Assembly (NCBI GenBank): GCA_013360295.1
Contig: JABWCL010000014.1
Location: 1 to 64,000, forward strand
Length of the DNA: 64,000 nt
Direction of reading: 5' to 3'
Source: Ignavibacteriaceae bacterium
GTDB taxonomy: Bacteria; Bacteroidota; Ignavibacteria; Ignavibacteriales; Ignavibacteriaceae
Shown here one piece after another: positions 35,726 to 44,815 of the stretch. Both the position numbers and the translations under genes were made by a program. Position 1 is the first letter of the stretch, and the number at the start of each line of letters is the position of its first letter. Below the pieces are notes generated by a model. That model ran no database searches. It worked only from the letters and a program-made list of their open reading frames with translations, and was not told the DNA's origin.

Positions 35726-38482
35726 TTATCCGTTGAATTTATTTAATAGTGCTATTATTTCGCTTAATTCATCAACCGTAAACAACTTCTCCACCGCATT
35801 ATTTCCAAAATTAGTAAATGGTTCTTCGTAAAGGTCGGCGGGTTCGAGTTTGCGTCTCTGCACAAAAACGCTCTGCACTGCCCGGAGGAAACGGGACTGG
35901 TTAGCGTTGTAATTGTGCTCAAGTATAAATGTATCAAATGCTTTTTTTACTACATCTTCGTAACTGGGTATTTTTTCAATATTCAGAGTATGCTTAAGAA
36001 AGTCCACAAAGTTTCCGACTCTCACTCCGAATGCCTTAAGCAAATTTTCTTCGTCAAGCGAAATATCAGCTGAGTTCAGTTCCTTACTTAAGGTAAGTTC
36101 AAGATCAAGCATATCGTCAGTATCAAGTTCAATTCCCTCGCGCAGTTTAATAATTGCAGGGTGTTTATCCGCAAGTTCAAGAATTTTCTCTTCGACTTTC
36201 TTCCGGTATTCCTCAACATAAACCCGCTTATTCTCTTCGCGGAGGATTATCCACTTACGCGATTCTATAATATCATCAAGTCCAAGTTCAATGACAGCAG
36301 ATTGTTTCTCTTTCTTGAACTTCATCACCGGAGCGAGAGCTTCCTTAACAGTGTCTATCTTCTCAAGCGAATTAAAATATGCGGGGTAATCAGACTGATT
36401 AAGATTCAGTATTTCCATAATGACCCTAATATGTACCGCAACCTGCGCCAGGTTTGTAGGGAGCAGGGAAATTTCTTCTTTTATGTTTTCAACCGAAACA
36501 GTAAGTTCTTTCTTCTGAAGGAAAGTAAGCCCGAAGCGTTCCATTTTGCTGGTAAAGAAAGCGATATCATTATTAATTCCCGGCACAAAACGAAGGAGCG
36601 GGGCAATCTTAAGCCGCAGGAATTCAATCTTATCGCGTGTGATGTAATTCCAGAATTCATTCTGCCAGGCGTCGCGCACTTCTTTATAAACTTTTTTAAC
36701 AGAAAATGATTCAAGAGGTATCTCCGCGATATCCGCGCGGAGGTCTTTGATTATCCTTTTAGCGTCGGGGGAATTCTGATCACCGAGGAAAAGTTGCAGT
36801 TTTGCAAGCCGTGTGTTAAATATTACAACCTTAACGGGTAGTTGCCTGTTGTTATCCTCTCCCTTTGCCTGCACAAAGTTTTCCCAATAGTCTATGATAA
36901 GGAAATTTTCTTTCCTGCCGTTTGGCAGCCAGTCTCGTACCTTGCAGGCTTCATCGTTACGTGTGCCCCTACCGATCATCTGCCAGAATTTTATCTGCGA
37001 TGCGACGGGTTTCATAAAGGCAAGATTTACAATTTCGGGAAGGTCAACTCCGGTATCAAGCATATCAACGGATAATGCAATCCGCGGGTAGTTTTCCTTT
37101 TTGAATTTTTCCAAAAGCCGGGGCGCGCGTTCCATCTTTGAGTCAATCACCTGCACGAGTTCAGGATATTGCGGATACATTTCATTAAATGTTTCCATTA
37201 AACGCATCGCGTGGTTATGAGTAACCGCGAACACGATTGTCTTTCCGGGGAGCTGACCGGACTTATCCATAATGCAGTTATCCATAAGTTCTTCCCACTG
37301 TGCCCGGAGTGTATCGCGGTTGGTTACCTTCTTCTCAAGGTCAGTGCCCTCGAAGTTGATATCCTCAGGGTCAATCCCGTTTGAGCGGAGAATATTCTTT
37401 TCTTCTTCGGTAAGGTCAATTCCTTTAATACCTTTTCTCTGGAACCGTGTCTGTGCCGCGTAAACACTGAAGTCAACCAAATATTCTTCACGGACTGCCT
37501 CATCAAATGTATAGAGAAAAGTGGGTGACTTTCCGTCGCAATCGAAAAACTTAAAGGTATCGCGATCAATAAACTCAGCGGGAGTGGCAGTCAATCCGAT
37601 TTGCACGGCATCGAAGTAAGCGAGTACATCCGTAAATTTGTTATAGATCGAACGGTGGCACTCGTCTGAAATTATTACGTCAAAGTCAGCGGGAGAAAAT
37701 TTATTGTAACATAGTTCAAGTGTCTGAAGGGTTGAAACATAAACCCGCGCATCAGTTGAAAGTGAATAAGTGCGAATCCTTGTCCTGGATTCGTTCGGGA
37801 GGTGAGCCTTAAAGCCATCCGTCAAAGCCTGATCCACAAGGCTGTCCCTGTCCGCGAGGAACAAAACTCTTTGCGCCGCGTGTGCTCTCAGAAGTACATC
37901 AATCAGAGCCATAGTAGTGCGCGTTTTACCCGTCCCCGTTGCCATTACCAGCAGGGCTTTACGCTTCTTCTTAACGTCAATCAGTTCGGAAACTCTGCGT
38001 ATCGCTTCAACCTGATAGGCGCGGTTGACAATTATTTCATTTATCTTTCTTGTGTTGAGAGGTAACTTGTGCTGTTTAAGATATAGAAGGCGTTCGAGGT
38101 TTTTACGGGAGAAGAAGCCGGCAACGTGGCGTTCAGAGTAAGTTTCGGAATCCCAGAAAAAGATGTCCTCTCCGTTTGCCATAAATGCAAAAGGACAGAA
38201 AGACTGTTTCTTCTCAATTTCGGTTATATACTGATAGACTTGTTCTTTCCCGACTCGGGGATCACGGCTGGTGCGCTTTGCTTCCACGACAGCGAGCACT
38301 TCGCCGTTGGCGCGGTAAAGGCAGTAATCGGTAAATCCCGTTACCAGGGACTTATCATAATTCAGAACCGGAATTTCAAACCCGACCTGCGTATGGTCAG
38401 CCAGATTCCAGCCCGCCTTTTCCATTTGAGGATTTATCAGTGAATACCTGGTTTCAGGTTCATTCAAGCCAGGAGGAGACAA
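35726..38482 (-). CDS. hsdR: Type I restriction subunit R (HsdR-like), orphan
   Basis: A 918-residue nuclease-translocase. The N-terminal PDDEXK nuclease has Asp52 in FTDYCLY and Glu67-Ala-Lys69 in VVEAKR. The SF2 motor has Walker A ATGTGKT at 181-187, the DECH box at 273-276, a TATPAEF motif III and a GRGTRN motif VI. The C-terminal helical domain is that of EcoEI-type R subunits. The open frame starts at TTG 38482; no ATG lies upstream in frame before a stop at 38507, and the family homology begins at NEPETR, so the start is uncertain but little is missing. Normal function needs HsdM and HsdS; only an hsdM relic is nearby. It heads the operon with the Avs-like gene. Confidence 0.85.
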   Translation of the reverse strand: MSPPGLNEPETRYSLINPQMEKAGWNLADHTQVGFEIPVLNYDKSLVTGFTDYCLYRANGEVLAVVEAKRTSRDPRVGKEQVYQYITEIEKKQSFCPFAFMANGEDIFFWDSETYSERHVAGFFSRKNLERLLYLKQHKLPLNTRKINEIIVNRAYQVEAIRRVSELIDVKKKRKALLVMATGTGKTRTTMALIDVLLRAHAAQRVLFLADRDSLVDQALTDGFKAHLPNESRTRIRTYSLSTDARVYVSTLQTLELCYNKFSPADFDVIISDECHRSIYNKFTDVLAYFDAVQIGLTATPAEFIDRDTFKFFDCDGKSPTFLYTFDEAVREEYLVDFSVYAAQTRFQRKGIKGIDLTEEEKNILRSNGIDPEDINFEGTDLEKKVTNRDTLRAQWEELMDNCIMDKSGQLPGKTIVFAVTHNHAMRLMETFNEMYPQYPELVQVIDSKMERAPRLLEKFKKENYPRIALSVDMLDTGVDLPEIVNLAFMKPVASQIKFWQMIGRGTRNDEACKVRDWLPNGRKENFLIIDYWENFVQAKGEDNNRQLPVKVVIFNTRLAKLQLFLGDQNSPDAKRIIKDLRADIAEIPLESFSVKKVYKEVRDAWQNEFWNYITRDKIEFLRLKIAPLLRFVPGINNDIAFFTSKMERFGLTFLQKKELTVSVENIKEEISLLPTNLAQVAVHIRVIMEILNLNQSDYPAYFNSLEKIDTVKEALAPVMKFKKEKQSAVIELGLDDIIESRKWIILREENKRVYVEEYRKKVEEKILELADKHPAIIKLREGIELDTDDMLDLELTLSKELNSADISLDEENLLKAFGVRVGNFVDFLKHTLNIEKIPSYEDVVKKAFDTFILEHNYNANQSRFLRAVQSVFVQRRKLEPADLYEEPFTNFGNNAVEKLFTVDELSEIIALLNKFNG

Positions 38483-38801
38483 ATGAGGGGCCGCCTCTGT
38501 TTTTAATTAATGAATTCTTTTACTTAAAAATAGCAAGAAATGAATTTAGAACGAAGAAAAATCTGAGATTTGTAGGGTGACTTGCCAAGTCAACCCCTGG
38601 GCAAGCCGTAAAAAAATAATCACGGAAAACTCATCGTTATGATAGATGTCTAAACTCAGCATGAAAAATAAAAATCAACGGAGCCCTGAGAATGAGCGGA
38701 CCTTAACAGCGTACCATAATTTTTACAATTGAATGACAACTTTCACCTCCTGATTTTGTACGTTACACCATAACAAATGAAAAATGTTTTAAGGCTTAGC
38801 A
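38483..38801. other. Intergenic region with a REP-like palindrome
   Basis: No gene is supported in this 319-bp stretch between the divergent HsdR-like and lipoprotein genes. It holds a small palindrome at 38575-38596, GGGTGACTT and AAGTCAACCC around GCC, of the kind seen in short dispersed repeats. Promoters for both neighbours probably lie here but no clear boxes are visible. Confidence 0.5.
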
Positions 38802-39572
38802 ATGAAGAGAAAGACAGGTTTACATTTACTGCTTCTGGCGTTAACTTTTATCTATGCGGGTTGTTTTACCATGCGTATTGAAACATTCGAGATTGACGCA
38901 AAAACACCTCCGATAAAAGAGTTGTATCTTTATGACGGCAGAAATATTGCTTTTCTGGGAAACGGCGGCTCTATATATATGAAGCCTGAAGGGATCCGGG
39001 GAACGATGGCTGACAGTACAATTAAATTCATCCCTTTGACTGAAATTAAAGAATACAGGAAAGAATACCCGGAAATGATGCGGGTCACTGAGGTTAATGC
39101 CGCGGAGATAGTTGAGATTGTGCTTAAATCGGGTACATACAGGAGGGCATCAGCCGGAACCTGTTACTTTGACGCGGCGACAAATGTTTTAAGGGGTGTT
39201 GATGAGAACGGGAACGCAATTAATATACATAAGGATAATATTTTTTACGTAAGCCGTCAACTGATTCCTGGCATAAAACCGGAGGTAATACACGGTGATA
39301 CTGCTTCACCGATCGCCCAGGTATTCAGTGTTCATTCGAAATATTTATATACTTTCAACCCGCCGGGCGCGAAGTATATCCCTGTAGACACAGTGGTCCG
39401 CGGCCAGTATTATATGGGGGATACCCTTGAAGTCAGGTTAGCTGAGATAGCTTACGGGGAGATTGAAAACAGGAAGGGAAATGTATATTTGGGCTTTACC
39501 ATTCTGGCGCTTTCGCCGTTCATCATAGAACAGTTTATTAATTTCGTGCGCTATCATTTTAACGAGGGTTAG
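38802..39572 (+). CDS. Putative lipoprotein, function unknown
   Basis: A 256-residue protein with a lipoprotein signal: hydrophobic LLLLALTFIYAGC ending in a lipobox cysteine at about position 21. The mature part has beta-rich segments and one C-terminal hydrophobic stretch (LGFTILALSPFIIEQFI), so it may be anchored at both ends or be a small membrane-associated protein. I recognise no domain. It lies between the defence island and the metabolic cluster and is followed by an imperfect GC-rich hairpin at 39581-39612. Confidence 0.6.
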   Translation: MKRKTGLHLLLLALTFIYAGCFTMRIETFEIDAKTPPIKELYLYDGRNIAFLGNGGSIYMKPEGIRGTMADSTIKFIPLTEIKEYRKEYPEMMRVTEVNAAEIVEIVLKSGTYRRASAGTCYFDAATNVLRGVDENGNAINIHKDNIFYVSRQLIPGIKPEVIHGDTASPIAQVFSVHSKYLYTFNPPGAKYIPVDTVVRGQYYMGDTLEVRLAEIAYGEIENRKGNVYLGFTILALSPFIIEQFINFVRYHFNEG

Positions 39573-39580
39573 GAATAAGC

Positions 39581-39612
39581 GGCGCGCAGCATGATTTATA
39601 ACGCTGCCGCGC
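39581..39612 (+). terminator. Possible terminator hairpin after lipoprotein gene
   Basis: GCGCGCAGC and GCTGCCGCGC pair with one bulged base across a 12-base loop just after the lipoprotein stop. Only a short T-rich stretch follows, so this is tentative. Confidence 0.35.
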
Positions 39613-39752
39613 GATTTCTCCGGCAATTTGGTTTGAATTTCTAGTTAAATAAGTTATCCCGCTCGGCTCATAACCCAGTGCAAACCGGTAGCCCGCCCAA
39701 CATTTTTTATTTTTTTACTTGCGCCGTATTTGAAGATTTTCTATTTTTGGAA

Positions 39753-39772
39753 TGTTTGAAATTTTCCAAACG
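39753..39772. promoter_or_regulatory. 20-bp palindromic operator upstream of thiolase gene
   Basis: TGTTTGA-AATTTT-CCAAACG has the same 7-6-7 layout as the site at 41512-41531 before the dehydrogenase gene. The sites fit binding by a dimeric winged-helix repressor such as the GbsR/MarR regulator encoded between them. The site ends 19 bp before the thiolase ATG. Confidence 0.65.
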
Positions 39773-39791
39773 TTTAGAAAGATCAACCTAT

Positions 39792-40967
39792 ATGAAAAAA
39801 GTAGTTATTACTCACGCTAAGCGTACCCCGATCGGAGCTTTTAACGGAGCTCTTGCTTCCCTCTCAGCGCCTCAGTTGGGCAGCATAGTAATTAAAGCAT
39901 TGTTAAATGAATCAGGATTAAAACCCGAACTTGTGGATGAAGTGATTATGGGAAACGTAATCTCCGCGGGACAGGGGCAGGCGCCCGCGCGTCAGGCTGC
40001 TCTCTATGCGGGGCTTCCTGAAAAAACGGAATGTATGACTATCAATAAAATGTGCGGCAGCGGACTGAAAGCCGTTATGCTCGCGCAGCAGGCGATTCTT
40101 GCAGGCGACGCTGATATCATCATAGCGGGGGGTATGGAAAGTATGTCAAACGCCCCTTATCTATTACCGAATGCGCGAGGAGGCTACAGGCTTGGCAACG
40201 GTCAGCTGCTTGACTCAATACTGGTTGACGGGCTTACCGATGTTTATAACCAGGTGCATATGGGTAACTGCGCGGAATCGTGCGCGAAGGATTATTCTAT
40301 GACGCGCGAGGAACTTGACGCATTCGCTGTCGAATCATACAACCGTGCTATTGCCGCGCAAAAAGCCGGTAAGTTCAGCGATGAGATCGTTCCGGTTACA
40401 ATTAAATCACGCTCCGGCGAAACCGTTGTAACGAATGACGAGGAACCGGCAAACGTCAAGTTTGATAAGATCCCGACTCTCAAACCTGCATTTGACAAAA
40501 ACGGTATTGTTACCGCGGCTAATTCCTCCAAACTTAATGACGGCGCCTCAGCGCTGATCATTATGTCAGAAGAAAAAGCTAAGGAACTGGGATTTGCACC
40601 GATGGCGGAGATAGTAGCGCAGAGTTCAGCGGCAAAAGCACCGATACAGTTTACGACTGCTCCTGCCGATGCAATAGCGAAAGTGCTCAAAAAAGCCGGC
40701 TTATCAAAAGATGACATTGATGTTTTTGAAATCAATGAAGCCTTCGCGGTAGTTTCGTTAGCGGTGAATAAGATACTCGGGCTGGATCCTAAAAAGATTA
40801 ACCTCAATGGCGGCGCGGTCGCTCTTGGCCACCCTATAGGAGCAAGCGGCGCGAGGATACTCACAACACTTTTATATGAAATGAAAAAACAAAACGCGGC
40901 TCACGGGCTGGCATCACTATGCATCGGCGGGGGAGAGGCCTCCGCGGTCATAGTCAAAAAATACTAA
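39792..40967 (+). CDS. Acetyl-CoA acetyltransferase (thiolase)
   Basis: A 391-residue thiolase that joins two acetyl-CoA to acetoacetyl-CoA or splits beta-ketoacyl-CoA. The three catalytic residues sit where expected: Cys88 in NKMCGSG, His347 in ALGHPIGASG and Cys377 in SLCIGGG; NEAFAV is also present. I start it at ATG 39792 (MKKVVITHAKRTPIG), because the longer open frame from 39678 would add unrelated sequence across the operator. It is the first gene of the metabolic cluster and 7 bp separate it from the regulator. It may work in the degradative direction given the neighbouring CoA ligase and dehydrogenase. Confidence 0.93.
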   Translation: MKKVVITHAKRTPIGAFNGALASLSAPQLGSIVIKALLNESGLKPELVDEVIMGNVISAGQGQAPARQAALYAGLPEKTECMTINKMCGSGLKAVMLAQQAILAGDADIIIAGGMESMSNAPYLLPNARGGYRLGNGQLLDSILVDGLTDVYNQVHMGNCAESCAKDYSMTREELDAFAVESYNRAIAAQKAGKFSDEIVPVTIKSRSGETVVTNDEEPANVKFDKIPTLKPAFDKNGIVTAANSSKLNDGASALIIMSEEKAKELGFAPMAEIVAQSSAAKAPIQFTTAPADAIAKVLKKAGLSKDDIDVFEINEAFAVVSLAVNKILGLDPKKINLNGGAVALGHPIGASGARILTTLLYEMKKQNAAHGLASLCIGGGEASAVIVKKY

Positions 40968-40974
40968 TCAATAT

Positions 40975-41472
40975 ATGACCAGTTCCGAAGAGAGAATAAG
41001 AAAAGAATTAATTCAGAGATTTGGCGATGCTTACAAATCTTTCGGGCTTAATAAATTAATGGGGCACGTAGTTGCCCTGTTAATTTACGCGCCGGAACCA
41101 TTATCGCTGACTGAGATCGCCAGGCTGCTTGGCAGAAGCAAGGGCCCGGTAAGCCAGATACTCCGGAGGCTGCGCGATCATAAACTTGTGCGTAAAGCGT
41201 GGTCGCCGGAAGATAACCGGAAAGACTTCTATGAGATCGAACCGGAGATATTCGAAAATGCGTTCAGAAATAATCTTGAATTAATTAAGAATAATACCCG
41301 GCTCGCAACCCAGTTAAAGAATAAGGTTGCGTCCGTGAAAAAGGGAGAACAACTGGAAGTGCTCCATCTAAGGATGATAGAAATGGAAGCATTTTACCAG
41401 TTGATGGAAAAGCACTACAGGAATTTCCTTTCCGAATGGGAAGGTAAAAGAAGTAAATTAATGGTATCGTGA
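40975..41472 (+). CDS. GbsR/MarR-family transcriptional regulator
   Basis: A 165-residue winged-helix protein: LMGHVVALLIYAPEPLSLTEIARLLGRSKGPVSQILRRLRDHKLVRKAW is a GbsR-type HTH with recognition helix around SKGPVSQILRRL, followed by a dimerising helical tail. Such regulators respond to small acids or osmolytes and usually act locally. It lies between the thiolase and dehydrogenase genes, each of which is preceded by the same palindrome, so it is the natural candidate to bind those sites and control the cluster. Confidence 0.85.
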   Translation: MTSSEERIRKELIQRFGDAYKSFGLNKLMGHVVALLIYAPEPLSLTEIARLLGRSKGPVSQILRRLRDHKLVRKAWSPEDNRKDFYEIEPEIFENAFRNNLELIKNNTRLATQLKNKVASVKKGEQLEVLHLRMIEMEAFYQLMEKHYRNFLSEWEGKRSKLMVS

Positions 41473-41511
41473 CTCCGCCATAAGCGGCAGTCAGTTGTAT
41501 TTTTAAATGAT

Positions 41512-41531
41512 CGTTTGATATTTTTCAAACG
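41512..41531. promoter_or_regulatory. 20-bp perfect inverted repeat upstream of dehydrogenase gene
   Basis: CGTTTGA-TATTTT-TCAAACG has perfect 7-bp arms and matches the thiolase upstream site at 15 or more of 20 positions. It sits 17 bp before the ATG, in a position where a bound repressor would block transcription. Confidence 0.75.
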
Positions 41532-41548
41532 TTAAGTACGGAGTAAAG

Positions 41549-42292
41549 ATGAAAAGATTTGAGAATAAAGTTGTGATCATAACAGGAGGCGCTGCCGGTA
41601 TCGGTAAAGCAGCCTCAGTTAAATTTGCCTCCGAAGGCGCCGCGGTTGCAGTATGGGATGTCGCGGAGCAGGCGGGTATTGAACTTGTAAAACAGCTTAC
41701 GGATAACGGAGGCAAAGCGATTTTTGTAAAAGTAGATATCACAAACGCTGACTCTGTTAGCGAAGCAGCTAAAAAAGTTGTAAGCGAATTTGGCAGGATC
41801 GATGTGCTGGTTAATAATGCCGGTATCACCAAAGACGCTTCATTCCTGAAAATGACTTATGAGCAGTGGCAGAAAGTCATTGATGTTAACCTAAGCGGTG
41901 TATTTAACTGTACAAAAGCAGTTGCCCCCGTGATGGTTGAACAAAAAAGCGGCAGGATAATCAACACATCCTCGGTGGTAGGGCTGTATGGAAACTTCGG
42001 ACAAACCAATTATGTCGCGACGAAATCCGGCGTGATCGGTATGACGAAAGTATGGGCGCGCGAACTTGGAAGAAAAGGAATTAATGTAAATGCCGTAGCG
42101 CCCGGATTTATTGCAACAGAAATGGTTACAACCGTTCCTGAGAACATACTTAACGGACTGAAAGAAAGAACACCGCTCGGCAGGCTGGGTAAACCGGAAG
42201 ACATCGCGAATGCTTACGTGTTCCTTGCATCAGAAGAGGCTGACTTCATTAACGGTACAGTATTAAGCGTGGACGGTGGATTAGTTCAGTAA
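41549..42292 (+). CDS. Short-chain dehydrogenase (3-hydroxyacyl-CoA type, FabG-like)
   Basis: A 247-residue classical SDR. The cofactor loop GGAAGIGKA is at 13-21, NNAG at 89-92, and the catalytic Ser141/Ser142, Tyr155 and Lys159 are in place (NTSSV, NYVATK). Asp37 at the end of the second strand (VWDVAE) is the acidic residue that usually selects NAD over NADP, unlike typical biosynthetic FabG or PhaB. This favours oxidation of a 3-hydroxyacyl-CoA over reduction. A GGAG site precedes the ATG and the FabH-like gene begins 7 bp after its stop. Confidence 0.88.
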   Translation: MKRFENKVVIITGGAAGIGKAASVKFASEGAAVAVWDVAEQAGIELVKQLTDNGGKAIFVKVDITNADSVSEAAKKVVSEFGRIDVLVNNAGITKDASFLKMTYEQWQKVIDVNLSGVFNCTKAVAPVMVEQKSGRIINTSSVVGLYGNFGQTNYVATKSGVIGMTKVWARELGRKGINVNAVAPGFIATEMVTTVPENILNGLKERTPLGRLGKPEDIANAYVFLASEEADFINGTVLSVDGGLVQ

Positions 42293-42299
42293 ACATAAT

Positions 42300-43283
42300 A
42301 TGAGAACATCGAAAATAACAGGCAGCGGATTTTACGCTCCCGAAAAGATAGTAACAAATCAGTGGTTCAACGAACAACTTGGCGAAGATGTTGATACCTG
42401 GCTGAGAGAAAACCTGACAATCAGGGAAAGAAGATGGTGCGGGGAAAATGAATCCACTGCCGATCTTTGTTTTGCGGCCGCGAATAATGCTTTAGCAGAC
42501 GCGGGTATAAAAGCGGAACAGTTAAATCTGATCATCGTTGCCACGGATACTCCTGAATTCATCTCTCCTTCAACAGCGTCGGTTCTGCAGTACAGGCTTG
42601 GGGCAATTAACGCGGGGACGTTCGATATGAATACTGCCTGCGCGGGTTTTGTAACCGCGCTGGATACGGCACATAAATTTATTAAGTCAGATGAGCAGTA
42701 TGGCCACATTCTGGTTATCGGGGCATACGCAATGAGCAAGTATCTTGACCTGAAGGACAAGAAAACGGTTACGCTCTTCGCGGACGGCGCTGGCGCGGTT
42801 GTGCTTTCAGCCGCTGAAAGCGAAGGCTACCTGACAGGATCGTTGCACACCGAAGGCCAGTACGCGGAATGGATGGGAATATACGCCGGCGGAACAAAAC
42901 ATCCTGTAAATGATGAGGTTGTAAGTAAAAAAGATCATTTGCTGAAATTCGTCAAAAAATTCCCGAAGGAAATTAATCCGACTAAATGGACGGAAATGAT
43001 AAAAGATTCCTGCGATAAATCCGGAATAAAGCCGGAGGATATCAGCCACTTTTTCTTTACACAGATAAATATAAATTCGATTTGGGAGACGCTCGATAAT
43101 CTGAAAGCCGGCAGGGAAAAGGCTCATACCATTATGGACAGGTATGGTTACACCGGTTCAGCCTGCATACCGATGGCATTCGCGATAGCGAGAGCAGAAG
43201 GGAAAGTGAAGCCGGGCGAAATAATGTGCTTTATGGGTTCGGGCGGCGGGCTCGCTTTCGCAAATGTACTCTACAGAATGTAA
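42300..43283 (+). CDS. FabH-like ketoacyl synthase III homologue with altered active site
   Basis: A 327-residue thiolase-fold protein of the 3-oxoacyl-ACP synthase III family. The acyl-accepting cysteine is kept (Cys114 in NTACAGF), as are the GSGGGLAFA loop and the overall length. The other catalytic positions differ: the HQAN motif reads TQIN at 254-257, replacing the His by Thr, and the GNT motif reads GYT at 283-285, replacing the Asn by Tyr. Ordinary decarboxylating condensation needs both. The protein may transfer acyl groups without decarboxylation, run a different reaction or be a binding protein. It lies in the catabolic-looking cluster between the dehydrogenase and the symporter. 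Confidence 0.8.
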   Translation: MRTSKITGSGFYAPEKIVTNQWFNEQLGEDVDTWLRENLTIRERRWCGENESTADLCFAAANNALADAGIKAEQLNLIIVATDTPEFISPSTASVLQYRLGAINAGTFDMNTACAGFVTALDTAHKFIKSDEQYGHILVIGAYAMSKYLDLKDKKTVTLFADGAGAVVLSAAESEGYLTGSLHTEGQYAEWMGIYAGGTKHPVNDEVVSKKDHLLKFVKKFPKEINPTKWTEMIKDSCDKSGIKPEDISHFFFTQININSIWETLDNLKAGREKAHTIMDRYGYTGSACIPMAFAIARAEGKVKPGEIMCFMGSGGGLAFANVLYRM

Positions 43284-43297
43284 TTGAAGGATAGATA

Positions 43298-44815
43298 ATG
43301 AACACGGCATCAGCAGATATGGTACTGGTTACAAGAATAGTAATTGGTATTTATATGTTAATTACATTGGGGTTCGTGATCAGGGGCGCGCTAAAAACTA
43401 AAAGCATATCCGACTACGCGCTTGGGAATGTTACATTCCCTCCTTTTGCGGTAGGCCTGGCTCTCTCAGCCGCAATGACCAGCGCTGCCACATTTATTAT
43501 CAATCCGGGCTTCATAGCCTACTACGGACTCTCAGCGGTTCTCTCCTTCGCGATTGTGCTTCCCTTAGCGGCGATGGGATCGCTAATCTTTCTTACTTAC
43601 AGTTACCGCCGTCACGGTATCGCCGTTAAGGCGCAGACAATGGCGCAGTGGATGGGTACACGTTATAACAGCGACGGGTATAAACTGTTTTTCGCGTTTC
43701 TCTCACTTTTGCTGATAACATTTATCGTGCTCATCTGCGTTGGCTTAACAAAAGTACTCGCGCACGCGCTTGATGTGAGTGAGATGAACGTGCTGATCGG
43801 GATAGTGGTTTTCATTTTCGGCTATATGATGTTTGGCGGGGCGAACTCGATGGTATATACTAATACCATTCAGGCAATACTTATGCTGATTGTCGCTGTT
43901 ATACTGCTTGGTTCAGGCTATGAACACTTCAGCGGCGGGGTGAACGGATTTATCGAAAAACTAAAAGCAATTGATCCCAAATTAGTGCAGTCAACAAATG
44001 ACAGCAGCTTTCTATTCAGGGATTATTTTGAAATAATCTTTACCCAGGTGATTGTAGGAATAGCAATTGTTTGCCAGCCGCACATAATAACGAAGTCTAT
44101 GTTAATCAAATCTGACAGCGGCGTTAAAAGATTTCTTACGGTCGCGGTGATTTCGCAGATAATATTTTTCTTTGTTGTTTTTACAGGACTGTATGCAAGG
44201 ATTATGTTCCCTGACCTGACTTTCAACGGGAAACCAATTAATCTTGACAGCGTAATACCAACCTACGTGGTTCAGGAGTTCCCCGTCTATTTTGGAATTC
44301 TCGTCGTACTCGGACTAATCTCCGCGGGCATATCAACATTAGAGGGGCTTATACAATCTATCTCGACCACAGCCACAGTAGATATTTTTGAAAGGCTCTT
44401 CGGAAAATATCTTCCGGCCGATGAAGTGAGACGCGGCAAAAGCCTTATAACTGTAAATAAAATAATGATAGCGGTGTTTGGGATAATTGCTGTTTATCTT
44501 TCACACGAACAATTAACCAATCCGAAACTCAGCGTGGGGATATTCGCGCAGAACGGTGTTTACGCTTACTTCTCAGCAGCGTTTGTTCCGATTTTAATGG
44601 GTTTGTTCATAAAGAGCGTGCCCAAAGTTGCACCTATTGCGGCGTCCGTCACCGCAATAGGTGTACATTTTACAATGTACTACGGAAAGCTGGGAGTGCC
44701 TTTTACAAAAGCTACCGGCGAAAATCCCGGTGTTGCCGCTTCAATGGCAATTCTCGCTTCAGTCATTGTAGGATTTACGGTTTACTATTTAAGCCGGGAG
44801 AAAGTGAATGCATAA
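43298..44815 (+). CDS. Sodium:solute symporter (SSS family)
   Basis: A 505-residue inner-membrane symporter with about thirteen hydrophobic helices and the SSS pattern (a SAAMTSAATFI segment near 50-60 and the GLISAGISTLEGLIQSISTTAT region near 345-365). Members import carboxylates, sugars or vitamins with sodium. Its position before and 8 bp overlapping an acyl-CoA synthetase gene suggests that its substrate is a carboxylic acid that is then activated by CoA. Confidence 0.9.
   Translation: MNTASADMVLVTRIVIGIYMLITLGFVIRGALKTKSISDYALGNVTFPPFAVGLALSAAMTSAATFIINPGFIAYYGLSAVLSFAIVLPLAAMGSLIFLTYSYRRHGIAVKAQTMAQWMGTRYNSDGYKLFFAFLSLLLITFIVLICVGLTKVLAHALDVSEMNVLIGIVVFIFGYMMFGGANSMVYTNTIQAILMLIVAVILLGSGYEHFSGGVNGFIEKLKAIDPKLVQSTNDSSFLFRDYFEIIFTQVIVGIAIVCQPHIITKSMLIKSDSGVKRFLTVAVISQIIFFFVVFTGLYARIMFPDLTFNGKPINLDSVIPTYVVQEFPVYFGILVVLGLISAGISTLEGLIQSISTTATVDIFERLFGKYLPADEVRRGKSLITVNKIMIAVFGIIAVYLSHEQLTNPKLSVGIFAQNGVYAYFSAAFVPILMGLFIKSVPKVAPIAASVTAIGVHFTMYYGKLGVPFTKATGENPGVAASMAILASVIVGFTVYYLSREKVNA

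Noticed and set aside
36161-36709. 182-residue open frame opposite the HsdR-like gene
   Set aside because: Antisense to a gene with full helicase and nuclease motifs; no ribosome site and no domain.
39678-39791. Longer start for the thiolase
   Set aside because: The extra 38 residues cover the operator and have no likeness to thiolases, which begin at MKKVVITHAKRTP.
40292-40864. 190-residue open frame opposite the thiolase
   Set aside because: It lies entirely antisense to a well-supported thiolase gene; its Ala/Ser/Ile-rich composition is that of a shadow frame.
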